The translations under genes and the position numbers were made by a program. 64,000 nucleotides of DNA from positions 62,001-126,000 of the forward strand of contig SVBX01000006.1 in NCBI GenBank assembly GCA_015058655.1, read 5' to 3'. Position 1 is the stretch's first letter; every line of letters starts with the position of its first letter. Positions 45,507 to 53,324 of this stretch are shown piece after piece. This DNA is from Pseudoselenomonas ruminantium. GTDB lineage: Bacteria; Bacillota; Negativicutes; Selenomonadales; Selenomonadaceae. The notes under the pieces were generated by a model. That model was not told the origin of the DNA. It was given only the letters and a program-made list of their open reading frames with translations, and made no database searches.

Positions 45507-46247
45507 ATGGGGAAGATTGACGAGTTGGCAGGTATTATGGACACCAGTTCGCGTATTGTATTCTTTGGCGGCGCAGGTATGTCCACAGAGTCGGGAATAC
45601 CGGACTTTCGTAGTGCTGACGGCATATACAACCAAAAGCTTGAACGGAAATTCAGCCCGGAAGAAATGGTGTCCCACACTTTTCTTCTCAGACATCCAAA
45701 TGAGTTCTTTGAGTTCCTTTTCGATAAGATGATATTTCTCGAGGCTGAGCCCAATGCAGGGCATTATGCTTTGGCCGATTTGGAAAAAAGAGGAAAGCTG
45801 CTGGCAGTGGTCACGCAAAATATAGATGGCCTTCATCAAGCAGCAGACAGTAAGAATGTGTGCGAACTGCATGGCTCGCTTATGCACTGGTATTGCATGG
45901 GTTGCGGCAGGCGCTACACATTGGAATATGCCCTGCAAAACAAGCCTGTTCCCGCTTGCAAAGACTGTGGAGGTATAGTGCGACCAGATGTAGTTTTATA
46001 TGAAGAAGCACTCAATGAAGTGGTAATCGAAGCCGCTGTAAAGGCGATTCGCAAGGCCGATACGCTTATCGTGGGTGGGACTTCGCTAGCGGTGTATCCG
46101 GCAGCGGGTCTATTGGATTATTTTCGTGGCGATAACTTGGTTGTTATCAATAAAACTGCCACTAAAGCCGATATGGGCGCCAATTTGGTCATTCGGGAAC
46201 CGATAGGCAAGGTGCTGAGTGGAGTGGGTAGGAAAATAATGCCTTGA
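45507..46247 (+). CDS. cobB: Sir2-family NAD-dependent protein deacylase
   Basis: 246 residues from the ATG at 45507, 7 bases after GGAGGTG. NAD-binding GGAGMSTESGIPDFRS, TQNIDGLH, catalytic His122 in ELHGS and the zinc site at Cys130, 133, 151 and 154. VNKTAT-like VINKTATKAD lies near the C terminus. It removes acyl groups from lysines. The neighbours, nanE and pilT, do not indicate a specific target. Confidence 0.95.
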   Translation: MGKIDELAGIMDTSSRIVFFGGAGMSTESGIPDFRSADGIYNQKLERKFSPEEMVSHTFLLRHPNEFFEFLFDKMIFLEAEPNAGHYALADLEKRGKLLAVVTQNIDGLHQAADSKNVCELHGSLMHWYCMGCGRRYTLEYALQNKPVPACKDCGGIVRPDVVLYEEALNEVVIEAAVKAIRKADTLIVGGTSLAVYPAAGLLDYFRGDNLVVINKTATKADMGANLVIREPIGKVLSGVGRKIMP

Positions 46248-46316
46248 AGGATACATTCGCTGGGCTGCAGGCATATAGGCCAAACTGAATGCTTAGAGAT
46301 TTCGAGGTGATGGTAT

Positions 46317-47345
46317 ATGTGCAATTGTATAGATTGGCAGAGCTTTATAGGCAAGGCTATAGAAAAAGAGGCCTCGGATATACACATGACAGTAGGGCAA
46401 AAGCCGCATATGCGATGCCAGGGGGTGCTGAGTGCCATGGATGCTGACTCGCTGACAGAGAGCTTCATGGTAGATTTGTGCGAGGTCATTCTGAATGAAA
46501 ACCAACGGGAACGGCTGACAAGGGAAAGGGATATTGACCTTTCATGGACCTATTCCGGGCGGCGGTTTCGCATCAATGCCTACTATCAGCAGGGCTTCCC
46601 CGCCTTGGCAATCCGCTTGCTGCCGGAGCGGATTCCGAGCCTGGCGGAGTTGGGGGCGCCCAGGGCGTGGCAGAAATTGAAAGATGTGGATCACGGGCTG
46701 ATATTGGTGACTGGCAGGACTGGGAGCGGCAAGACTACGACCATGGCGGCCTTTATCGAGGAACTGAATCGGGAGAAATCGTATCATATCGTCACCTTGG
46801 AAGATCCCGTTGAATATGTTTTTGAAGCTAAACAATGTTTCTTCAGTCAAAGGGAGCTGGGAAAGGATTTTGAGGACTTTGCTCAAGCTCTGCGAAGTAC
46901 ATTGAGGGAAGTGCCGGATGTAATAATGGTAGGTGAGATTCGTGATGCCATGAGCATGAAGACAGCTATGATGGCAGCTGAATCTGGCATTTTGGTGTTG
47001 GCCTCCCTGCATACTTCTTCTGTAGAGGAAACTTCTTTGAGGGTTGAAGGCATGTTTCCTATGGCAGAACATGAAATTATAAGGGCGCAGTTCGCCGATG
47101 TGTTGGCAGGGATTATATCTCAAAAGCTCATACCAGGAACAAAACAGAACAGAGTAAATCTTAGCGAAGTTTTGCTGAAGGATTATGCTGCAAGCAATAT
47201 AATCAGACAAGGGAAGTATGCACAGTTGACATCTGTCATGCTAAGCCACCAGCAGGATGGGATGCAGACCAGAGAAAAAGCCCTGGATGATTTGTTACAA
47301 GCTAATGCTATCAGTAGGGATACCTGGAACTATTACCATGGTTAA
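46317..47345 (+). CDS. pilT: PilT-type twitching/retraction ATPase
   Basis: 342 residues. N-terminal PAS-like domain with EASDIHMTVGQKPHMRCQG, then Walker A GRTGSGKTTTM (Lys139), EDPVEYVF, Walker B VIMVGEIRDAMSMKTAMMAAESG and the His box LASLHTSSVEET. PilT disassembles type IV pili; in secretion systems related ATPases occur too. ATG after GAGGTG. The stop overlaps the pilC start as TAATG. Confidence 0.92.
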   Translation: MCNCIDWQSFIGKAIEKEASDIHMTVGQKPHMRCQGVLSAMDADSLTESFMVDLCEVILNENQRERLTRERDIDLSWTYSGRRFRINAYYQQGFPALAIRLLPERIPSLAELGAPRAWQKLKDVDHGLILVTGRTGSGKTTTMAAFIEELNREKSYHIVTLEDPVEYVFEAKQCFFSQRELGKDFEDFAQALRSTLREVPDVIMVGEIRDAMSMKTAMMAAESGILVLASLHTSSVEETSLRVEGMFPMAEHEIIRAQFADVLAGIISQKLIPGTKQNRVNLSEVLLKDYAASNIIRQGKYAQLTSVMLSHQQDGMQTREKALDDLLQANAISRDTWNYYHG

Positions 47346-48613
47346 TGGAAAGGGGAAGAAAATTGGGGATATTTCACTACAGAGGAAGGAATCGTCACGG
47401 AGAATTATTTACAGGAGAGATACACGCAGAGAATATCCATGAAGCAGCTCTGCAAATAAGAAGTCGTGGCCTTTGGGTGGTAGGCCTTGATGAGGAAGTG
47501 CTGCAACCCCCGTTGATTGATAGAATTAAAGATTTTTTCTTACAGGATATAAACATACCTGGCTTTTCTAATAGCTTGGGAAAAGAAACAGAAGTAATGA
47601 TTCTTTCACAGCTTGCTTCGCTTATCCAGGCTGGCCTGCCTTTGCAGCAGGCGCTTTGTGCCATGGAAAAGTATGGTGAGGATGATGTTTGTCAGAAATT
47701 GAAGAAACAGTTGGAACATGATGTATCTAGTGGCAGGCAACTATGGGAAGCTATGGGACGCTATCCTGAAGTTTTCTCAGAAACGGTGAGAACTTGTATT
47801 AAAGCTGGTGAAAACAGTGGCTCTCTAGGAGAGATATTGTTGCAACTTTCTTTACAATCGAGGAAAAGTCTCAAGGTCAGAGAGCGGCTGAAATCTGCGC
47901 TTTTATACCCTGCTATTTTGTTAACCTTGATGGTGCTTTCTATGTTTGTGGTGGCAGTTTTCATTTTGCCAACATTTGTTAATTTGTTAGGCAATATTCA
48001 TGGAGAATTGCCGCTTGCTACAGTCGTACTTTTAACAGTAGCTGACTTTCTTAGCGATATATGGGGAAAACTTATAGTTTTTATTGCATTTTTAGCAGTT
48101 CCTCTTTTAGTAGTAACAGTAATGAAAAAACCTTGCTGTAGATTACAGTTGGATAAAATAATGTTAGCGGTGCCTGCTTTAGGCAAATTAGGAATGCATT
48201 CAGAGTGGTTGCAGGTTTTTGGGACTCTGGGGGTATTATTAAGAAGCGGCATCAAATTGGTGGATGGTTTGCATATGGTAATACAAGTGCCTTGCAACAC
48301 ATATATAAAGAAGTGTTTGGAAAAAATATATATTCAGGTCAAACAGGGAAGAACACTTACGGAGTCTCTGGCAATATGCAAATATATCCCTTGGCAGGCA
48401 AGGGAATTGCTGGCGGCTGGAGAGCAGGTCGGACGGTTGGAAGAAATGTTATTTGAAACCGCAGATATCTGTCAGGATGAGGCTGAACAGGAATCTGCAA
48501 GATTGTTGGTGTTAGTGGAACCTTTTTTGACTTTGATATTGGGGACAGTGCTTTTATTTTTAGTTATGGCTATCATTATGCCTGTGCTTAATGTGATGGA
48601 TGTTTTGTTATAG
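47345..48613 (+). CDS. pilC: PilC/GspF-type inner-membrane platform protein
   Basis: 422 residues. Two GspF domains: first around LSQLASLIQAGLPLQQAL and GRYPEVFSETVRTCIKAGENSGSLGEIL, second around FGTLGVLLRSGIKLVDGL and AAGEQVGRLEEML. Three membrane helices (about residues 190-215, 235-255 and 395-420). It forms the base on which PilB/PilT act. Coupled to pilT. No prepilin, prepilin peptidase or PilM-like gene follows; a terminator does. The 3' half is visibly richer in A/T than its neighbours. Confidence 0.92.
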   Translation: MERGRKLGIFHYRGRNRHGELFTGEIHAENIHEAALQIRSRGLWVVGLDEEVLQPPLIDRIKDFFLQDINIPGFSNSLGKETEVMILSQLASLIQAGLPLQQALCAMEKYGEDDVCQKLKKQLEHDVSSGRQLWEAMGRYPEVFSETVRTCIKAGENSGSLGEILLQLSLQSRKSLKVRERLKSALLYPAILLTLMVLSMFVVAVFILPTFVNLLGNIHGELPLATVVLLTVADFLSDIWGKLIVFIAFLAVPLLVVTVMKKPCCRLQLDKIMLAVPALGKLGMHSEWLQVFGTLGVLLRSGIKLVDGLHMVIQVPCNTYIKKCLEKIYIQVKQGRTLTESLAICKYIPWQARELLAAGEQVGRLEEMLFETADICQDEAEQESARLLVLVEPFLTLILGTVLLFLVMAIIMPVLNVMDVLL

Positions 48614-48630
48614 GTCTAAAACTCTAAAAT

Positions 48631-48672
48631 AAGACAAAAGGACGGAGATGTGTCTTCGTCCTTTTGTCTTGA
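48631..48672. terminator. Bidirectional terminator between pilC and nadE
   Basis: AAGACAAAAGGACG (48631-48644) pairs perfectly with CGTCCTTTTGTCTT (48657-48670); 12-base loop. Confidence 0.9.
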
Positions 48673-48681
48673 AAAGGATTG

Positions 48682-50580
48682 TTAATTTTTTTGAAGAGCA
48701 GCTTTCAGCTTCTTATATCTACGGGTATAATAAGGCCCGTTTTGAGCTTCGCGATGGTCGAAGCCATATGCCCTGCGGCTTATGGCCAGTATAGGAGGAG
48801 CCTGAATGCGTTTTGCTACAGCCATGCCGGTGAAGAGATTCCACCAGCGTTCCAGGTCGGTGATAAATTCATCTGCTGTGGGAAAGTATGTGTTTACCAG
48901 ACCCTTTTCGCAGCCAAGCTCTTCTTCTAGTCGACCCTCGTTGTACCAGGTAAGAATGTCTTCCGGAGTGGCTTTATGCCACCGCTCTACGAAGGAACGG
49001 AATAGATAGTCGTGGTAGGGATATTTTATGGGATCCCCTTTGCCTTCGTCTACATTCTGGGCACTGGATAGTTCGGCGCTTGGTACGATATCGATAATGC
49101 CCTGGGGAATGGCCTCTTTGTGGAAAATCTCATCGTTAAGATAGTAGGCCAGTGCGTAGATCTGATGTTTCCAAAGATCAGCAAGAGCTGCCAGGAAACC
49201 AGATTGGTCTCCGTAGAGAGTGGAATAGCCCACGGTGGTTTCTGCTTTGTTAGCATTGCAGGTAAAGCCACCACCGAAGGCTGCAGCAGCTCCAGCCAGG
49301 ATTCTGGCACTGCGGTCACGAGCCTGAATGTTTTCTGCTACGAAGGAGGAAACTTTCAGATGGCTTTCTGTACCGTCTTTGAGAAAGGTCAAGGGGGCGT
49401 GTTCCAATTGCTCTATGGTATGGTCAACAGAATGCTGGATGGGGACTACCATGTAATGGCAACCTAAGTTCTTGGCCAACTGTGCAGACAGGCCTTTGGT
49501 GGTTTCTGAATTGTAGACACTAGGCATATTTACAAGGAGCACTTTGTCTGGCCCGATTATTTCAGTATATAGGGCAGCGGCAACGGCAGAGTCAATGCCG
49601 CCAGAAATGCCGATGACTACGCGTTCCATGCGTATGTTTTGGAGAAAGTGGCTGATACCGTATTTCAAAGCCCTGTGTATCTGGGCAATGTCAGATAGAT
49701 CTTCTTCCTTCTTGGATAGCAGGGACGGTATTTCGGAGAAATCCAGCAGATTGAGCTTTTCTTCATAGGCAGGTGCCATGGAAATGACCTGTCCTTGCGC
49801 ATTATAGGCGGTGCTGGCTCCGTCAAAAGTGTAAATTGTCTTGCCGTTGTTTTGCAGGCCGATAGCGTTGACATAGAAAAGAGGTGCCTTGTTTTCCTGT
49901 GCCTGCTTACCAAAGACCACATTGCGACGATGGTTCTTGCCCAGTGTGTAAGGAGAAGCGGAGATGTTTACAAGGAAATCAACTTTTTCCCCATTGGTGA
50001 GCTCTGCAAGGGGGGTGATTTCATAGTTATCGCTCCACCCATCTTCGCATAGCAGGCAACCAACTTGATAGTCTCTTCCCTGAATCTTCAGGCTGACGGG
50101 GGAAAGCAATTTGCCTGGCGTTGTGCCGAGTTCTCTGGCCAATTTCTGAAGGCTGAAGAAGTGGCGTGTATCGTCAAATTCCCTGTAATTGGGCATTAAG
50201 GTTTTGATGATAAAAGGGTAGGGCATGCTGCCAGGCTGTACGAGTTGGCCGTCCTGGGCAATGAAGAGGGCGTTGTACTTGCGGACGCGTCCATCATTGT
50301 TCTTTTTCTCCCAGTCTACAGCGATATTGCCAAAAATGACCGTGAGTTCTTTGCCTTTTGTTGCATTTATGATGTCTTGCCCGTAACCTTCGCAGTCTGA
50401 GAGAAAAGAGGATTGCTCCCAGGTGTCTCCCAAAAGGTACCCTGGCACAGACATTTCCGGAAATATGACGAGGTCTGCTTTTTTTTCTTGGGCAGCATCC
50501 ATCATCTGGAGAATTTTCTTGGTATTCAGGTCGGGGCGCCCTGGAATGACTTCCATCTGGGCCATGGCGATTTTCGGCAC
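48682..50580 (-). CDS. nadE: Glutamine-dependent NAD+ synthetase
   Basis: 632 residues from the GTG at 50580, 8 bases after AAGGAG; the GTG at 50589 overlaps that site. N-terminal nitrilase-type glutaminase with Glu42 (VIFPEMSVPGY) and the cysteine of GCLLCEDGW. C-terminal ATP pyrophosphatase domain with GISGGIDSAVAAAL, then ETTVGYSTLYGDQSG and KYPYHDYLFRS. It converts deamido-NAD to NAD using ammonia from glutamine. Monocistronic. Confidence 0.96.
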   Translation of the reverse strand: MPKIAMAQMEVIPGRPDLNTKKILQMMDAAQEKKADLVIFPEMSVPGYLLGDTWEQSSFLSDCEGYGQDIINATKGKELTVIFGNIAVDWEKKNNDGRVRKYNALFIAQDGQLVQPGSMPYPFIIKTLMPNYREFDDTRHFFSLQKLARELGTTPGKLLSPVSLKIQGRDYQVGCLLCEDGWSDNYEITPLAELTNGEKVDFLVNISASPYTLGKNHRRNVVFGKQAQENKAPLFYVNAIGLQNNGKTIYTFDGASTAYNAQGQVISMAPAYEEKLNLLDFSEIPSLLSKKEEDLSDIAQIHRALKYGISHFLQNIRMERVVIGISGGIDSAVAAALYTEIIGPDKVLLVNMPSVYNSETTKGLSAQLAKNLGCHYMVVPIQHSVDHTIEQLEHAPLTFLKDGTESHLKVSSFVAENIQARDRSARILAGAAAAFGGGFTCNANKAETTVGYSTLYGDQSGFLAALADLWKHQIYALAYYLNDEIFHKEAIPQGIIDIVPSAELSSAQNVDEGKGDPIKYPYHDYLFRSFVERWHKATPEDILTWYNEGRLEEELGCEKGLVNTYFPTADEFITDLERWWNLFTGMAVAKRIQAPPILAISRRAYGFDHREAQNGPYYTRRYKKLKAALQKN

Positions 50581-50665
50581 AAAAAACACTCCTTATGTAA
50601 AATAATGCTATAATAGAGCATATTAGGTAAATGAAGTAATTGATTTTGAAAGACTTGGTGAAAAA

Positions 50666-51151
50666 ATGGGGAAGAAAAAACAACAAAAAACTAATGCGGC
50701 TCGTATTCTGGACAGGTTGGGCATAGACTATGAGCTTAAGGATTATGAGGTGGATGAGTCTGACCTCTCTGCCGTCCATGTGGCAGCTTCTGTAGGCATG
50801 CCAATCGAGCAGGTTTATAAAACCTTGGTGGTGAGGGGAGACAGAAATGGAATAATGATGGCAGTCATCCAGGGCGACCTAGAGCTGGATCTGAAATCTT
50901 TAGCGTCTGCCTCTGGTAACAAGCGAGCAGAAATGGTCCACTTAAAAGAGGTATTTGCTCTGACAGGCTATATCAGAGGAGGATGCTCACCGTTGGGAGC
51001 CAAAAAGGATTATCCTGTCTATCTTGATGAGCGGGCCATGGAGCAGGACAGCATTGCTATCAGTGCTGGCAAGCGAGGGGAACAGATTATACTTGAGCCC
51101 ACAGACCTTGTGAAAGCCGCTTCAGCAACGATTGCTAATATTGCCAGATAA
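50666..51151 (+). CDS. ybaK: Cys-tRNA(Pro)/Cys-tRNA(Cys) deacylase YbaK (EbsC)
   Basis: 161 residues, YbaK/ProX fold. TNAARILDRLGIDYELKDYE, VHVAASVGMPIEQVYKTLV, the lysine in ASGNKRAEMV and GYIRGGCSPLGAKKDYPVYLDE are diagnostic. It hydrolyses Cys mischarged on tRNA-Pro. It starts 85 bases from the divergent nadE. Confidence 0.94.
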   Translation: MGKKKQQKTNAARILDRLGIDYELKDYEVDESDLSAVHVAASVGMPIEQVYKTLVVRGDRNGIMMAVIQGDLELDLKSLASASGNKRAEMVHLKEVFALTGYIRGGCSPLGAKKDYPVYLDERAMEQDSIAISAGKRGEQIILEPTDLVKAASATIANIAR

Positions 51152-51187
51152 AAGCTGCACTTTTAAGTTTACTATCTTGGAGAAGTC

Positions 51188-51245
51188 ATGTCGAGTTGTT
51201 TTTGATTTTAAGGCGCTTTTACATCAGACATAAACAACTTGACAT
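51188..51245. repeat. Long inverted repeat upstream of dapB
   Basis: ATGTCGAGTTGTTT (51188-51201) and AAACAACTTGACAT (51232-51245): 14-bp arms with one G-U, 30 bases apart. The second arm carries the -35 of the dapB promoter. No T-run follows, so an operator is as likely as a terminator. Confidence 0.5.
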
Positions 51246-51268
51246 AGAGTGTGGACATAATATACAAT
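51239..51268 (+). promoter_or_regulatory. Promoter of dapB-asd
   Basis: TTGACA (51239-51244) with TATACA at 16 bases or TACAAT at 18 bases. It lies 34 or more bases before the dapB start. Confidence 0.65.
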
Positions 51269-51301
51269 ACTTTTGGATTAAATAGGTGGAGGCGGTTGAT
51301 T

Positions 51302-52096
51302 TTGCTTAAAGTTTTGGTAAATGGTGCCTGTGGGCGCATGGGGCAGATGGTCGTAAAGACTGTATTAGCTGATGAAGAAATGGAACTAGTGGGAGCTGTG
51401 GACATCAAAGCGCACCAGGACATAGGAGAAGCAATTGGTGCTGGCAAGTGTGGTGTAGCTGTCAGCACGGATCTAGAAACAGCTTTAAAGGAGTCCAGGG
51501 CTGAGGTCATGATTGACTTTACCCGTCCTGATGTGGTTTTTGGCAATGTCATGATGGCACTGAAGAATCATGTATCGCCAGTAGTGGGAACTACCGGCCT
51601 TAGCAAGGCTCAGCAGGAAGAAATCAGGCAGGCAGCAGAAAAGGAGAACACCCCTGCTTTCATTGCTCCGAATTTCGCTATCGGCGCAGTACTTCTGATG
51701 ATGCTTTCTGCACAGGCGGCCAAGTATATGCCGGAGGTGGAGATTATTGAACTCCATCATGACAAGAAACTGGATGCACCTTCAGGCACAGCAGTGCAGA
51801 CGGCCAACATGATTGCTGAAGTGAGAAAAGCACATATTCAGGGCAATCCTGATGAGAAAGAGAAGGAAGGCTTTGAGGGAGCCCGTGGCGCAGATTTTGA
51901 TGGGATGCGAGTGCATAGTGTGCGTCTGCCGGGATATGTTGCCAGTCAGGAGGTCATCTTCGGTGGTTTGGGGCAGACACTGACTATTCGTCATGACACC
52001 ACCAGCCGTGAGTCGTTCATGCCTGGTGTAGCTCTGGCAGCCAAAAGGGTCAGGGGGCTCAAGGGGCTTACCATAGGCCTGGACAAACTGCTTTAA
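51302..52096 (+). CDS. dapB: 4-hydroxy-tetrahydrodipicolinate reductase
   Basis: 264 residues from the TTG at 51302, 9 bases after GGAGG; upstream in-frame starts are badly spaced. NAD(P)-binding VNGACGRMGQMV, DFTRPD, GTTGLS, APNFAIGAVL, the active-site ELHHDKKLDAPSGTA and RLPGYVASQEVIFGG. Lysine/diaminopimelate pathway. In an operon with asd; dapA is not here. Confidence 0.96.
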   Translation: MLKVLVNGACGRMGQMVVKTVLADEEMELVGAVDIKAHQDIGEAIGAGKCGVAVSTDLETALKESRAEVMIDFTRPDVVFGNVMMALKNHVSPVVGTTGLSKAQQEEIRQAAEKENTPAFIAPNFAIGAVLLMMLSAQAAKYMPEVEIIELHHDKKLDAPSGTAVQTANMIAEVRKAHIQGNPDEKEKEGFEGARGADFDGMRVHSVRLPGYVASQEVIFGGLGQTLTIRHDTTSRESFMPGVALAAKRVRGLKGLTIGLDKLL

Positions 52097-52137
52097 ACAG
52101 GGATTTTTCCAATGTCAATTTAGGGGAGGATTACAGC

Positions 52138-53172
52138 ATGAAGAAATACAATGTAGCAATCTTAGGCGCTACCGGTGCAGTGGGCAAGGAGTTTTTGAAT
52201 CTGATCGAAGAACGCAATTTTCCTTTTGCAGAGCTCAAGATGCTGGCATCTAAGCGTTCTGCCGGCAAAGTGATAAATTTCATGGGCAAAGACTATACCG
52301 TTGAAGAAGCTACAGCAGATTCTTTCAAGGATGTGGATATTGCACTCTTTGCAGGCGGCGCCGCAAGCCAGGAGTTTGCTCCCGCTGCTGTAAAGGCCGG
52401 TGCTGTGGTTATTGATAATTCCAGTGCTTTCCGCATGGATCCCGAGGTGCCGCTGGTGGTGCCCGAGGTGAATCCTGAGGATATTGGCAAGCACAAGGGC
52501 ATCATTGCTAATCCGAACTGCACTACGGCAATCCTTCTGATGGCATTGAAGCCTCTCCATGATATTGGCCATGTGAAGCGTCTCATTATCTCTACCTATC
52601 AGGCAGCCTCTGGTGCAGGCAAGGAGGGCATGGAAGAGCTGGAGATTGAGTCTCAGCAGCTAGCCAAAGGTGAAGCTACAGAGCCTAAAATCTTCCCTGT
52701 GGGTAAACTGCCGAAGCACTACCAGCTGGCCTTCAATGCTATTCCGCAGGTAGATGTTTTCCTTGAGAATGGCTATACCAAGGAAGAGATGAAGATGGTC
52801 AATGAGACCCGCAAGATCCTGCACGAACCTGAGATGCCTGTGACAGCTACTACTGTGCGTATTCCCGTCTATCGCAGCCATGCAGAGTCCATCACGGTAG
52901 AATTTGATAAAAAGGTTACTTTGGAGGCTGCCAGGGAAGCCATTGATAAATTCCCGGGGGTTATTCTGCGTGACAACACAGCAGAGCAGGTTTATCCCAT
53001 GCCTTTGGAAACCTCCGGCAAGAATGATGTGGAGGTAGGCCGTCTGCGCTATGATGAGTCTGTGGGAAATGGCCTGAACTTCTGGGTATGTGGTGATCAG
53101 ATTCGCAAGGGAGCAGCTCTCAACGCTTTGCAGATAGCCGAATATATGATTGAGCATGATATGGTTAAATAA
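52138..53172 (+). CDS. asd: Aspartate-semialdehyde dehydrogenase
   Basis: 344 residues. NADP-binding ILGATGAVGKEFL, SKRSAGK, FAGGAASQEFAP, catalytic Cys128 in NPNCTTA, TYQAASGAGKEG and PVYRSHAESI. It makes aspartate semialdehyde for lysine/DAP, threonine and methionine. ATG after GGGGAGGA, 41 bases after dapB. The threonine synthase of the same pathway lies at 32035. Confidence 0.97.
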   Translation: MKKYNVAILGATGAVGKEFLNLIEERNFPFAELKMLASKRSAGKVINFMGKDYTVEEATADSFKDVDIALFAGGAASQEFAPAAVKAGAVVIDNSSAFRMDPEVPLVVPEVNPEDIGKHKGIIANPNCTTAILLMALKPLHDIGHVKRLIISTYQAASGAGKEGMEELEIESQQLAKGEATEPKIFPVGKLPKHYQLAFNAIPQVDVFLENGYTKEEMKMVNETRKILHEPEMPVTATTVRIPVYRSHAESITVEFDKKVTLEAAREAIDKFPGVILRDNTAEQVYPMPLETSGKNDVEVGRLRYDESVGNGLNFWVCGDQIRKGAALNALQIAEYMIEHDMVK

Positions 53173-53209
53173 TATTGGTTCCGGAACTTGATGTGCAACG
53201 CATGCAGGG

Positions 53210-53240
53210 GCCGCGTCTTAAAGACGCGGCTCTTTTCTTT
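53210..53240 (+). terminator. Terminator after asd
   Basis: GCCGCGTC (53210-53217) pairs with GACGCGGC (53223-53230) over a 5-base loop, then TCTTTTCTTTT. Confidence 0.92.
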
Positions 53241-53259
53241 TGCTGCTCATTTTTCCCAG

Positions 53260-53288
53260 TTGCTAAGGAACCTCCTATGGGATAAAAT
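53260..53288 (+). promoter_or_regulatory. Promoter of polC
   Basis: TTGCTA, 17 bases and TAAAAT, 36 bases before the polC ATG. Confidence 0.6.
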
Positions 53289-53324
53289 AGAGGCACAGTT
53301 TTTGTCAGAAAGGAAGGTATCGGC

